64,000 nucleotides of DNA from Thiothrix nivea DSM 5205 (GTDB lineage Bacteria; Pseudomonadota; Gammaproteobacteria; Thiotrichales; Thiotrichaceae): positions 3,190,001 through 3,254,000 of the forward strand of contig NZ_JH651384.1 of NCBI RefSeq assembly GCF_000260135.1. Direction: 5' to 3'. Below, in pieces: positions 16,618 through 24,010 of this stretch; the stretch's first letter is position 1; each line of letters opens with the position of its first letter. The translations under genes and the position numbers were made by a program. The notes beneath the pieces are model-generated. The model saw nothing but the letters and a program-made list of their open reading frames with translations. It had not been told where the DNA came from and ran no database searches.

Positions 16618-18921
16618 TCAGCCCATCCGTAATTGCAGGCTGGAGGGCGGATGCTTGCCCTTGCGCCCACCCAGGTAAAAAGCGTAGACCGCCAGCGCGA
16701 AGATTCCCATGATCAAGGCTGTCCAGACCAGTGATTGTGCCGGATGTTGTGCAAAGGTCGCCAGCTGGTAGAACAGCACAGCAGCACCATACCCCAGCCC
16801 AGTGCTCCATGCCACACCCAGCGCTGCCCAGCGCGGGCCAACCTCGCGGTACATTGCCCCGGTGGCAGCCACGCAGGGAAAATACATCAGGATGAACAGC
16901 AAGTAGGCAAACGCGCCAATTTTGCCGTCAAAATACTGGTTCATGGCGACGAAAGTGGCTTTGCTGACCTCTTGTTCGTCATCAATTGTGCCGAAACCCA
17001 GCGGGTCGCCCAGATTAGCCATTGCATCCCCCAGATTGGTCGGGATAGTTGCGATAGCTTCCTGCAAACCTGCGGTGAGGCTGTAGCCTGTTTCTTCTTC
17101 TCCGCTGTTTGAGGGGGAAGTGCCCATTTGGCTGTAGAGCGCGTCCAGAGTGCCCACGACCACTTCTTTCGCCAGCAGATCGCTGACAATACCGACCGTT
17201 GCAGGCCAGTTATCCTGCTGGATACCCAGTGGTGAGAACACCGGTGTGACAACTTTGGCCGTCGCGCTCAGCACAGACTTCTCGGTATTCTGGTTGCCGA
17301 AACTGCCATCCGTACCCAGACTGTTGACCACGTTGATGACCATCACCACCATCACGATCAGTTTGCCCGCGCCGACGATGAAGCCTTTCAGCTTGTTCCA
17401 TGTGTTGATCAGGATGTTGCGCAAGCCTGGAATCTGGTAGGTTGGCATTTCCATCACGAAATGGTCTGCGCCGCCCTGTAACAATGTTTTGCGCATGATC
17501 AGCCCGGTAAGGATGGCGAAAGCGATCCCGGTCAGGTACAACAGGAACACGATGTTCTGTCCACCACCCTGGAAAAAGGCGGCGGCAAACAGTGCATACA
17601 CCGCCAGCCGTGCACCACAGGACATAAACGGAGCCATCAGCACGGTGAGGATGCGTTCACGCGGGCTATCGAGCGTGCGGGTCGCCATGATGGCGGGCAC
17701 ATTGCAGCCGAAGCCAACGATCAGCGGCACGAATGCCTTGCCGGAAACCCCAAGCTTGCGCATGAACTGGTCCATCACGAAGGCCGCGCGCGACATGTAG
17801 CCGGATTCTTCCAACAGGGTCAGGAACAGGTATAACGCGGCGATGATGGGGATGAAGGTCGCCACCACCTGCAAGCCACCGCCTAGCCCATCCGCCAGCA
17901 GCGTGGTCAGCCATTCGGGCGCGAAACTTTCCAGCACATGACGGACGCCATCCACGGCAACGGTTTGCACGGCAATGTCGAAAAAGTCGATGAATGCCCC
18001 GCCCAGGTTGATACTGAACAGGAATAGCAGGTACATCATGGCCAGGAAAATCGGCACGCCAGTCCAACTCCCCAGCACCCAACGGTCTACCTTGTCGGAA
18101 AGGGTACGGCTGATTTTGCCGCGTTCGTGCACCACTTCCTGTGCCATGCGGGTGGCGAGGTCGAAACGTGCATCCGCCAGCAGGAAATCCAGGTCTTCGC
18201 CGGTAGCATCCTCAATTTTACGGTGCAGGGCGTAGATAGTTTTTTCCACTTTGCAGGTTTGTAGCGCAAACAGCGCGTCAGCGCGGTCTACACCTTCCGA
18301 CTGCGAGCAGACGTGCTGGATGGCAGCTTCAACACTATCGTGGTAGGGAATATCGAAGTGGACGGTGGAAGAGCTGGGGATATAATGGCAGATGGCATGG
18401 TGAACCGGGCGCAAATCCTTGTCGTTGCGCAAGGATACCGGGATGACCGGGCAACCAAGGCGCTCGTGCAGGGCTTGTACATCCACCTGCCTGCCGCGCC
18501 GTTCCGCCACATCCATCATGTTCAGCAGCACCAGCATGGGCACGTTCAGTTCGCGCAGTTGCAGGGTCAGGTACAGGCCGCGTTCCAGCGTGCTGGCGTC
18601 CAGAATGTTGATGTAGAGGTAATCATGGTGTTGCTGGACAAACTTGCGGGCAACCGCTTCGTCGGCGGAGGTGTCGCTGAAATCCAACGAATAAGTGCCG
18701 GGCAGGTCGACCACGTGCAGGTCTTCATTGAGCAGGCGGCACTGGCCTTCCTTGCGCTCAACTGTGACCCCTGGCCAGTTGCCGGTACGCTGGCGCGCGC
18801 CGGTCAGCAGATTAAACAGGGTGGTTTTGCCTGCGTTGGGGTTGCCCAGCAGGGCGATTTCTTTGTGCAAAGCTGATCGCGGGCAGCGTTTTTCCTGTGC
18901 GTTACAACATTCTTTTGCCAC
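16618..18921 (-). CDS. feoB: Ferrous iron transporter FeoB
   Basis: 767 residues. N-terminal G domain with G1 GNPNAGKTTLF, G3 DLPGTYSLDF and G4 NMMD; then a helical regulatory domain and a membrane region with the paired gate motifs (GCNVPAIMATR and the later PCVAATGAMYREVG). The Cys residues in both gates are typical. It imports Fe(II) across the inner membrane under low oxygen. It follows feoA by 3 bp, so the three genes form one minus-strand operon controlled by a Fur box upstream of feoA. Confidence 0.95.
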   Translation of the reverse strand: MAKECCNAQEKRCPRSALHKEIALLGNPNAGKTTLFNLLTGARQRTGNWPGVTVERKEGQCRLLNEDLHVVDLPGTYSLDFSDTSADEAVARKFVQQHHDYLYINILDASTLERGLYLTLQLRELNVPMLVLLNMMDVAERRGRQVDVQALHERLGCPVIPVSLRNDKDLRPVHHAICHYIPSSSTVHFDIPYHDSVEAAIQHVCSQSEGVDRADALFALQTCKVEKTIYALHRKIEDATGEDLDFLLADARFDLATRMAQEVVHERGKISRTLSDKVDRWVLGSWTGVPIFLAMMYLLFLFSINLGGAFIDFFDIAVQTVAVDGVRHVLESFAPEWLTTLLADGLGGGLQVVATFIPIIAALYLFLTLLEESGYMSRAAFVMDQFMRKLGVSGKAFVPLIVGFGCNVPAIMATRTLDSPRERILTVLMAPFMSCGARLAVYALFAAAFFQGGGQNIVFLLYLTGIAFAILTGLIMRKTLLQGGADHFVMEMPTYQIPGLRNILINTWNKLKGFIVGAGKLIVMVVMVINVVNSLGTDGSFGNQNTEKSVLSATAKVVTPVFSPLGIQQDNWPATVGIVSDLLAKEVVVGTLDALYSQMGTSPSNSGEEETGYSLTAGLQEAIATIPTNLGDAMANLGDPLGFGTIDDEQEVSKATFVAMNQYFDGKIGAFAYLLFILMYFPCVAATGAMYREVGPRWAALGVAWSTGLGYGAAVLFYQLATFAQHPAQSLVWTALIMGIFALAVYAFYLGGRKGKHPPSSLQLRMG

Positions 18922-18924
18922 GGT

Positions 18925-19164
18925 TTACTCCTGCACATGCACCATGATTTTGTCGCTGATGGAACGGCCCAAGCTGATACGGTTATTGCCTGTGCCCAGC
19001 ACAATATCGCCCCTGCGGTTGCGCAGGACTTCAATACGGGTACCCTTGCCAATACCCATGCCCAGCAGACGGATGCGGGTAGGGTTATCCGTTTGTACGG
19101 ACTGGACGTGGGCAGCGGTCATTTCTGCCAACCAAGAAAGGGGTTGGGCTTCAGCGAGGCTCAT
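18925..19164 (-). CDS. feoA: Ferrous iron transport protein FeoA
   Basis: 79 residues with the SH3-like FeoA fold pattern: TRIRLLGMGIGKGTRIEVLRN, then GDIVLGTGNNRISLGR. It is a cytoplasmic accessory protein needed for FeoB activity. First gene of the feoABC operon. Confidence 0.92.
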   Translation of the reverse strand: MSLAEAQPLSWLAEMTAAHVQSVQTDNPTRIRLLGMGIGKGTRIEVLRNRRGDIVLGTGNNRISLGRSISDKIMVHVQE

Positions 19165-19182
19165 GCTGTGCTACCTGTATAT

Positions 19183-19201
19183 GAAAATGATTCTCAAATT
19201 T
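19183..19201 (-). promoter_or_regulatory. Fur box upstream of feoABC
   Basis: GAAAATGATTCTCAAATTT matches the 19-bp Fur consensus at 13 positions, including the AATGAT and TCA cores. It sits 19 bp before the feoA start, where Fe-Fur would block transcription. Confidence 0.7.
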
Positions 19202-19317
19202 ATATTAGATGTTTTTAATCTTCAAGTTCTACTGAACATTTTATTGGATAGCTTGTCATAATCGGTGATGCATGGATTGACAACCTGCATCAGGTCGTGG
19301 ACTCCTCCGACAATCTT

Positions 19318-19346
19318 ACCTCCCTGGGTGGCCAGGGAGGTACTTT
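19318..19346 (+). terminator. Perfect 10-bp hairpin before lipoprotein gene
   Basis: ACCTCCCTGG (19318-19327) and CCAGGGAGGT (19332-19341) form a perfect stem with a GTGG loop, followed by ACTTTT. It ends 21 bp before the next start. It looks like a terminator, yet its place suggests leader control of the lipoprotein gene. Confidence 0.45.
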
Positions 19347-19362
19347 TCCAGCCACAGGTGAT

Positions 19363-19944
19363 ATGAGGGCTACTGTGAAAATAACGAACTACTTTCTTCC
19401 CGCACTGCTGCTGTTCGCTGTAGCCGGATGCGACCGTCTGGAAAAGGATGTGATGTCGGCACCGGATGACGACACGCTTGACCGTTACGGTCTGGATACT
19501 GTGAAACTGGGTGATAAACGGGCAGAGGCAGGCAAACAACTGCAAGCCTTGCTGGATAAGCCCATGCAATGCAAACCGGGGAAAACCGGGCTAGGTGACA
19601 GTCGCAAGGCATATGTACTGGAAGAGTGTACCGCAACGCCTGCCAATGGTGAGGTAGGCAATCTGTGGGATGAGAAACTGAGTTTCTTCAAGGCTGTTTT
19701 TGTGGAAAACCAGCTGTGCAGTCTGGAACTGCAACTGAAAACCTCCGGCGACTATGAAGCCCTGTATGACGCACACGGCAAAAAGATTCTCAACCTGTTT
19801 GGCAAACCGGATGAGGCAACCGCCAAAGGGGTTGTCTGGCAGCGCGAAGGTGACGAAGCCACGCTGAAGGATTTGGGTAATGGACGCATCAATGTGGAAA
19901 TCCGCAACAAAAAGGTTATGCAAGCGCTGCATCACAAAGGATAA
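19363..19944 (+). CDS. Hypothetical lipoprotein
   Basis: 193 residues from ATG 19363 (AGGTGAT just upstream; in-frame upstream codons run through the hairpin and are rejected). Signal peptide with lipobox AVAGC. The mature part has two Cys-containing segments (KPMQCKPGKTG, VLEECTATP) and a later LCSLELQLKTSGDYEALYDAHGKKI helix-strand stretch. No family recognised. Expressed away from feoABC. Confidence 0.65.
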   Translation: MRATVKITNYFLPALLLFAVAGCDRLEKDVMSAPDDDTLDRYGLDTVKLGDKRAEAGKQLQALLDKPMQCKPGKTGLGDSRKAYVLEECTATPANGEVGNLWDEKLSFFKAVFVENQLCSLELQLKTSGDYEALYDAHGKKILNLFGKPDEATAKGVVWQREGDEATLKDLGNGRINVEIRNKKVMQALHHKG

Positions 19945-20048
19945 CGATAGAAAGTTTAACAATATAAAAAATTACCAGGGGCTTGTGGGGCAAACTGACG
20001 GGGCATAACTGATAAGATGCGCAATGTTGTTGTTACACCTGCGTTGTT

Positions 20049-20585
20049 ATGCCCCGTATCCTTCTTTTCAACAAACCGTATGACGTGCTTTGCCAATTTA
20101 CCGATCAGGAAGGCAGGGCGACGCTTGCCGACTATATTGCTGTTCCCGGCGTCTATGCGGCTGGCCGTCTTGACCGCGACAGCGAAGGCTTGCTGCTGCT
20201 GACCGACAATGGCAGCCTGCAACACAAAATCGCCAACCCCAAACATAAAACCCGCAAGACCTACTGGGTGCAGGTGGAAGGCGCACCAACGGATGCCGAT
20301 CTGGAACCGTTGCGCAAGGGCGTGATGTTGAAAGATGGCATGACCCGCCCGGCGCGTGTACGCCTGATAGAGGAACCACCCAGCTTGTGGCCGCGCAACC
20401 CGCCCATCCGGGTACGCCAATCCATTCCTGACAGTTGGCTGGAGCTCACCATCAGCGAAGGCCGTAACCGGCAAGTGCGGCGCATGACTGCGGCTATCGG
20501 TTTTCCAACCTTACGTCTGATCCGTTACCGGATTGGTTCCTGGACGCTGGATGGCCTAGCCAGTGGGGAATGGCGGGAAGCCTGA
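20049..20585 (+). CDS. rluE: 23S rRNA pseudouridine synthase, RluE type
   Basis: 178 residues, the short RsuA/RluB/E/F class. It opens with [14 protein letters not shown], carries the catalytic motif [16 protein letters not shown] (Asp in RLDRD), then KTYWVQVEG and the late [10 protein letters not shown] motif. It lacks an S4 domain, as RluE does. It would convert U2457 of 23S rRNA (E. coli numbering) to pseudouridine. No good ribosome site precedes the ATG. Confidence 0.88.
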   Translation: MPRILLFNKPYDVLCQFTDQEGRATLADYIAVPGVYAAGRLDRDSEGLLLLTDNGSLQHKIANPKHKTRKTYWVQVEGAPTDADLEPLRKGVMLKDGMTRPARVRLIEEPPSLWPRNPPIRVRQSIPDSWLELTISEGRNRQVRRMTAAIGFPTLRLIRYRIGSWTLDGLASGEWREA

Positions 20586-20605
20586 GCCAGCAAGCAATGT
20601 TCCGC

Positions 20606-20905
20606 TCAGTAGTTGCGTTTGCGTAGGCAAGTTTCAATGCAGCGCAAAACCTCGTATTCCATTTCATCGGCATCGTTAATGCGCATGTAAGCGCCGAGGA
20701 ATGAAACAACGCGGCGTGCCAGCTGCTGGTGGTCTTCATCCGGGGCAATGACGGCGGCGTAAAGTTCCTGGTCGTCCCGCAAGAAACTGCAAATCAGGCT
20801 TTTGAGGGGAGAGTCATCCAAGCTGACTTGTACGGCAAGGCTTTGGGTATGCTTGCGTACCATCACAAAATTATCTGCCATCACGCTGATGATGGGGTTC
20901 TCCAT
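20606..20905 (-). CDS. Conserved-looking small hypothetical protein
   Basis: 99 residues from the ATG at 20905, set by an AGGAGA site six bases upstream; a longer open frame to 21106 has no support. Soluble, with MENPIISVMADNFVMVRKHTQS, then SPLKSLICSFLRDDQELYAAVI and a C-terminal helix EVLRCIETCLRKRNY. No family recognised. Confidence 0.6.
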   Translation of the reverse strand: MENPIISVMADNFVMVRKHTQSLAVQVSLDDSPLKSLICSFLRDDQELYAAVIAPDEDHQQLARRVVSFLGAYMRINDADEMEYEVLRCIETCLRKRNY

Positions 20906-21111
20906 GGCATTCTCCTGCGGTGCGTTGTAGTTGGCATTCTGAATTATGACAGCCAGCTTAAAGCATAGGTCGCGACAGGCACTCCCTTCAAGTGGTATTA
21001 AGGGGGGGGGAATTTTGGCGTCAGATTCGGGGACATGCGCAGGAGCGCAAAATATTGCGCCCCTACTGATTGCAATGGCAGGAAAAATGGGTAAGCAGGG
21101 CGGCAAGCATT

Positions 21112-21324
21112 TCAGGATTTGCCACTGTCAGCCTCATCGCAAGCCACTTCTTTCTGGTTGCCGTCCTCGAAATGCAGGCGGCAGCGCTGTGGCCCAATAG
21201 GCTCGTTCTTAACAATGACTGGCATGACGCTACTGGTTGCTGCTGTCGTTTTTGCTGGCTCGGATTCAGCTGCCGCTACGGATACCGCCATCAATAGAGC
21301 GGTAGACAAAATATACTTGAACAT
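21112..21324 (-). CDS. Tiny secreted protein, paralogue of 21623-21829
   Basis: 70 residues: Sec signal peptide (YILSTALLMAVSVAAA), an Ala/Thr linker, and a short domain PVIVKNEPIGPQRCRLHFED that ends in a second Cys (EVAC). The two Cys, 14 residues apart, could form one disulfide in the periplasm. It shares the C-R-x-H-F-E-D-x3-K-x-V-A-C pattern with its neighbour. Function unknown. Confidence 0.6.
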   Translation of the reverse strand: MFKYILSTALLMAVSVAAAESEPAKTTAATSSVMPVIVKNEPIGPQRCRLHFEDGNQKEVACDEADSGKS

Positions 21325-21622
21325 AACAAAAGCCCCTGTGAAGTTGATTTTAAGCCCGCAGCCCGATGCAAATATTTATCTTGACTGCTTGAGTATGATT
21401 ATCTATTTGTTATTAATTTGAATCCGTGATGACAAACACATTTAATGAGTATTTTGGCAAATATACGTCTTATTACCCAATGGGCAATATAAGTTAAAAT
21501 TTGATCAATTAATTTGAGGGTGCGAGAAGGGGGGGGGAAAATAGAGGGGGAGGGGAGTCAGCAGGGAAACAAACGCCACCCTGCCCCCGGAGTCCGCTAG
21601 GGGCAGGATAATAAATCAAGAA
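21325..21622. other. AT-rich spacer with G9 tract
   Basis: Between the two tiny secreted genes. It is AT-rich until a run of nine G at 21529-21537 and a second G-rich patch (21545-21556). A similar run of nine G lies at 21002-21010. No gene seen. Confidence 0.5.
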
Positions 21623-21829
21623 TTATTCAGCAGCAGACGGCGCGCAGGCCACGTCCTTGGTGCTTGCGTCTTCAAAATGGATGCGGCAAGTACCTGGTGC
21701 AATGCTCTCATTTTTGATGATGACCTGAAGTTTATGGGCAGCAGCCGGAGTAGTTGTCAGTTGGTCAGAAGCTGCGACAGCAGCGAACATCATCAGTGAC
21801 AAAACGGTAGTCATTGCAAACTTAAACAT
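21623..21829 (-). CDS. Tiny secreted protein, paralogue of 21112-21324
   Basis: 68 residues with a signal peptide (FAMTTVLSLMMFAAVAA) and the domain QVIIKNESIAPGTCRIHFED ending DVAC. The conserved 25-residue core with its two Cys is shared with the downstream gene; linker and signal peptide differ. Each gene has its own upstream region. Confidence 0.6.
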   Translation of the reverse strand: MFKFAMTTVLSLMMFAAVAASDQLTTTPAAAHKLQVIIKNESIAPGTCRIHFEDASTKDVACAPSAAE

Positions 21830-22045
21830 TTTCGTGGCTCCATAAACAGTGGTTGGTCGTGCAGGTAAGTGCGTCTTGTATGGGTTGAATTATGCGGAAA
21901 ATATTCGGGCGAGTACGTGATGGTTAGCACATTTTGGGAGGGACGACAGCGGATTTGCGTTTAGAGTGTGATGAAGGTCACAAGTGGAGGGGCGGCTCTC
22001 TTCATTTTGCGTCATGCAGGTTGCCATTTGTTCGTGGCTCGAAGT

Positions 22046-22184
22046 GAATTATAGCATTCACAAGCAGCCTGCTGGTCTGCTATTAATGCAGCATCCCTTC
22101 CATCAACCAACCTGAACCCATGCCCAAAGCCTTTATCAGCTACGCCCGCGACGGTGGCCACGGTGAAAATCTGGCGATTGAAAT
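22046..22184 (+). repeat. Duplicated TIR-gene leader and start, copy 1
   Basis: About 139 bp, nearly identical to 22929-23066: the leader from GAATTATAGCATTCACAAGC through the first 22 codons of a TIR-domain gene. The two copies diverge abruptly after the shared GAAAT. Confidence 0.9.
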
Positions 22185-22403
22185 GTTTGGGAGTGGTGTC
22201 AGGATGCTTGGCAGGAAAAATTGCCAGCAAGTTCTGTGATAGATCCAAAGGCATCGGGTTTGGGTGTTTTTTATGTAGTGCGTGGTGGTTCTTGGTGTAC
22301 ATTTGGAACATCTACCCGTTCTTCAACCCGCCATAAGAATGGATATGAGGAGCGTAGCTTTGATCTTGGTTTTCGTATAGCCGTAGATGATGCTGGGCTA
22401 TAA
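22120..22403 (+). pseudogene. Broken TIR / FGE-sulfatase-like gene
   Basis: The start (MPKAFISYARDGGHGENLA) is a TIR-domain N-terminus nearly identical to the intact gene at 23002. After 22 codons the frame runs into unrelated sequence and stops. Another frame then encodes VFYVVRGGSWC and, near the end, FDLGFRIAVDD, which are the closing motifs of a formylglycine-generating-enzyme-like (FGE-sulfatase) domain. This looks like a TIR-FGE fusion that has lost its middle by deletion. Confidence 0.7.
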
Positions 22404-22447
22404 CTGGGTGGAAAAAAAGTTTGGATAATGCCTCAATTCGCTGAGGA

Positions 22448-22732
22448 TTATTCCAGATTCTTTAAATCTTCAAGGTCTTTTGATCGACCACTGGCAGTCT
22501 TGTTTTTCTTGAAGTCTTCAAGGCTGATGACGTGTATGGTAAGACCGTCATATTCCACATCCAGCCGCTGGGCGTAACTGTCGGGAAACTCCACGCCGTC
22601 CGGCTGGGTCAGCAGGTCAATCCGCAGTGGCGGGTAGCCGTGGATACCAAGCGCATAGCCACCTACCAGCAGGTACTCAACCCCGTGACTGTTGAGTAAC
22701 CCGATAAACTCTTTGAAGTCTCGATGGAACAT
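22448..22732 (-). pseudogene. Nucleotidyltransferase-like antitoxin with internal deletion
   Basis: 94 residues. The N-terminus (FKEFIGLLNSHGVEYLLVGGYALGIHGYP) and C-terminus (RIDLLTQPDGVEF, then LEDFKKNKTASGRSKDLEDL) match the small MNT-like nucleotidyltransferases that pair with a short upstream protein. About 50 residues expected between HGYP and RIDLL, including the catalytic D-x-D, are missing with the frame kept. The protein is probably not catalytic. It overlaps the upstream partner by 56 bp. Confidence 0.7.
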
Positions 22733-22868
22733 CTTTGCGGAAACTCATCCAGGATTGGCGAAGCATTTCGATGGCGTCAATGCGTTCAGCAACAGGGCGG
22801 GTGATCCAGTAATGGTAGTCGGATGGCTGCTCCTTGTTAGTGGTGACGCACACAACCTTGCGGATCAT
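22677..22868 (-). CDS. Small partner protein of the nucleotidyltransferase-like gene
   Basis: 63 residues from ATG 22868 (a GTG at 22901 is possible; neither has a good ribosome site). DYHYWITRPVAERIDAIEML and the end RLQRVYRVTQ are the conserved core of the short proteins encoded just before MNT-type nucleotidyltransferases in bacteria. The pair resembles a toxin-antitoxin or defence module; which member is toxic is not settled by sequence. Confidence 0.6.
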   Translation of the reverse strand: MIRKVVCVTTNKEQPSDYHYWITRPVAERIDAIEMLRQSWMSFRKDVPSRLQRVYRVTQQSRG

Positions 22869-22928
22869 ACGGGGCGGGGATGTTGGGGTTTCTGCTTCCA
22901 CTGGTTGCTCACGACTGATTTGATAGGC

Positions 22929-23066
22929 GAATTATAGCATTCACAAGCTCCCTCTAGTCTGCTATTAATGCAGCATACCTTCCATCAACCAACCTGAACC
23001 CATGCCCAAAGCCTTTATCAGCTACGCCCGCGACGGTGGCCACGGTGAAAATCTGGCGACTGAAAT
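22929..23066 (+). repeat. Duplicated TIR-gene leader and start, copy 2
   Basis: Second copy of the sequence at 22046-22184; here it leads into the intact TIR gene. Confidence 0.9.
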
Positions 23067-23904
23067 CCAGCAGCAATTGCAGGCTGCCGGGTTTGCCGTG
23101 TTCCGCGATGTGACTGGCTTGAAGCCTGGCGACCCGTGGTTCCACAAACTGGAGTTTGAACTTGAAACCAGCGATGTGATGGTGCTGGTGTTGTCGGAGA
23201 AGGTACGCAAGTCCAAGTGGGTGCATAACGAATTCAGCATGGCGGAGGAAATCGGCATTCCGGTGATCCCGGTGCTGGCGGAGGTGATCCGGCAGCCGTT
23301 GTGGGTGCGGCATTTGCAGATTCTGGATTTTTGCGGGGCGCGGGATTGGCGGGTGTTGCTGGATGCGGTGGGTTCGCCTGTGGGAACCCTCACCCCCCAG
23401 CCCCCTCTCCCAGTGGTAGAGGGGGAGCAAGAGAAGGTGCGGCCTCTTAGCCCCTCTACCTCCGGGAGAGGGGTTGGGGTGAGGGAAAACGACCTGACAG
23501 GTCGTTACATCATTCATGATAACGGCACAGTAACGGATACCCAAACGGGCTTGATGTGGAAACGGTGCAGCGAAGGGCAAAGCGGTGCTGATTGTAGTGG
23601 CAACCCTGCCGAGTATAGTTGGAATGCTGCCATGTCTAAATTTGGCGAGGGGGTAAGTTTTGCTGGCTACAACGATTGGCGTATGCCGACTATCGAAGAA
23701 CTGAAAACTCTTGTGGATAAAAGCCAGAAGCCGACGATTAACCAGACAGCATTTCCCAATACACCTTCTGCGTGGTTTTGGTCGGCGTCTCCTGTTGCCT
23801 ACAACGGCTACGGCGCATGGTACGTCTACTTCTTCGATGGCCACGACGGCTACTACGGTAAGGTCAACGGTGGTTCTGTTCGTTTAGTTCGTAGCGGACA
23901 GTGA
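23002..23904 (+). CDS. TIR domain fused to DUF1566 (Lcl_C) domain
   Basis: 300 residues. Residues 1-125 form a TIR domain: KAFISYARDGGHGENLA, VFRDVTGLKPGDPW, MVLVLSEKVRKSKWVHNEF with the Trp/Glu-type region of NAD-cleaving TIRs, then IPVIPVLAE. A 35-residue Pro/Gly/Ser-rich linker is encoded by a palindromic repeat (23386-23486). Residues about 170-300 are an Lcl_C domain (TGLMWKRCSEG, YNDWRMPTIEELKTLVD, FWSASPV, VRLVRSGQ). No signal peptide, so it is cytoplasmic. Bacterial TIR proteins often act in phage defence by destroying NAD; the Lcl_C part may sense a ligand. That role is inference. Confidence 0.75.
   Translation: MPKAFISYARDGGHGENLATEIQQQLQAAGFAVFRDVTGLKPGDPWFHKLEFELETSDVMVLVLSEKVRKSKWVHNEFSMAEEIGIPVIPVLAEVIRQPLWVRHLQILDFCGARDWRVLLDAVGSPVGTLTPQPPLPVVEGEQEKVRPLSPSTSGRGVGVRENDLTGRYIIHDNGTVTDTQTGLMWKRCSEGQSGADCSGNPAEYSWNAAMSKFGEGVSFAGYNDWRMPTIEELKTLVDKSQKPTINQTAFPNTPSAWFWSASPVAYNGYGAWYVYFFDGHDGYYGKVNGGSVRLVRSGQ
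23386..23486. repeat. Palindromic repeat inside TIR-Lcl_C gene
   Basis: CCCTCACCCC...CCCCTCTCCC and its approximate inverse GGGAGAGGGGTTGGGGTGAGGG frame a 100-bp inverted repeat of the type dispersed in many proteobacterial genomes. It stays in frame and codes for the interdomain linker. Confidence 0.75.
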
Positions 23905-24010
23905 TTTTGCTTTTTGCTTCTGCGGTAGTCAGTGTGAGTTCGGTGATATACTCGGCGGCATCGAAGAAACTCCTTCCCACTTTCGTGCAATGGAATAAGC
24001 CAACAACCAC

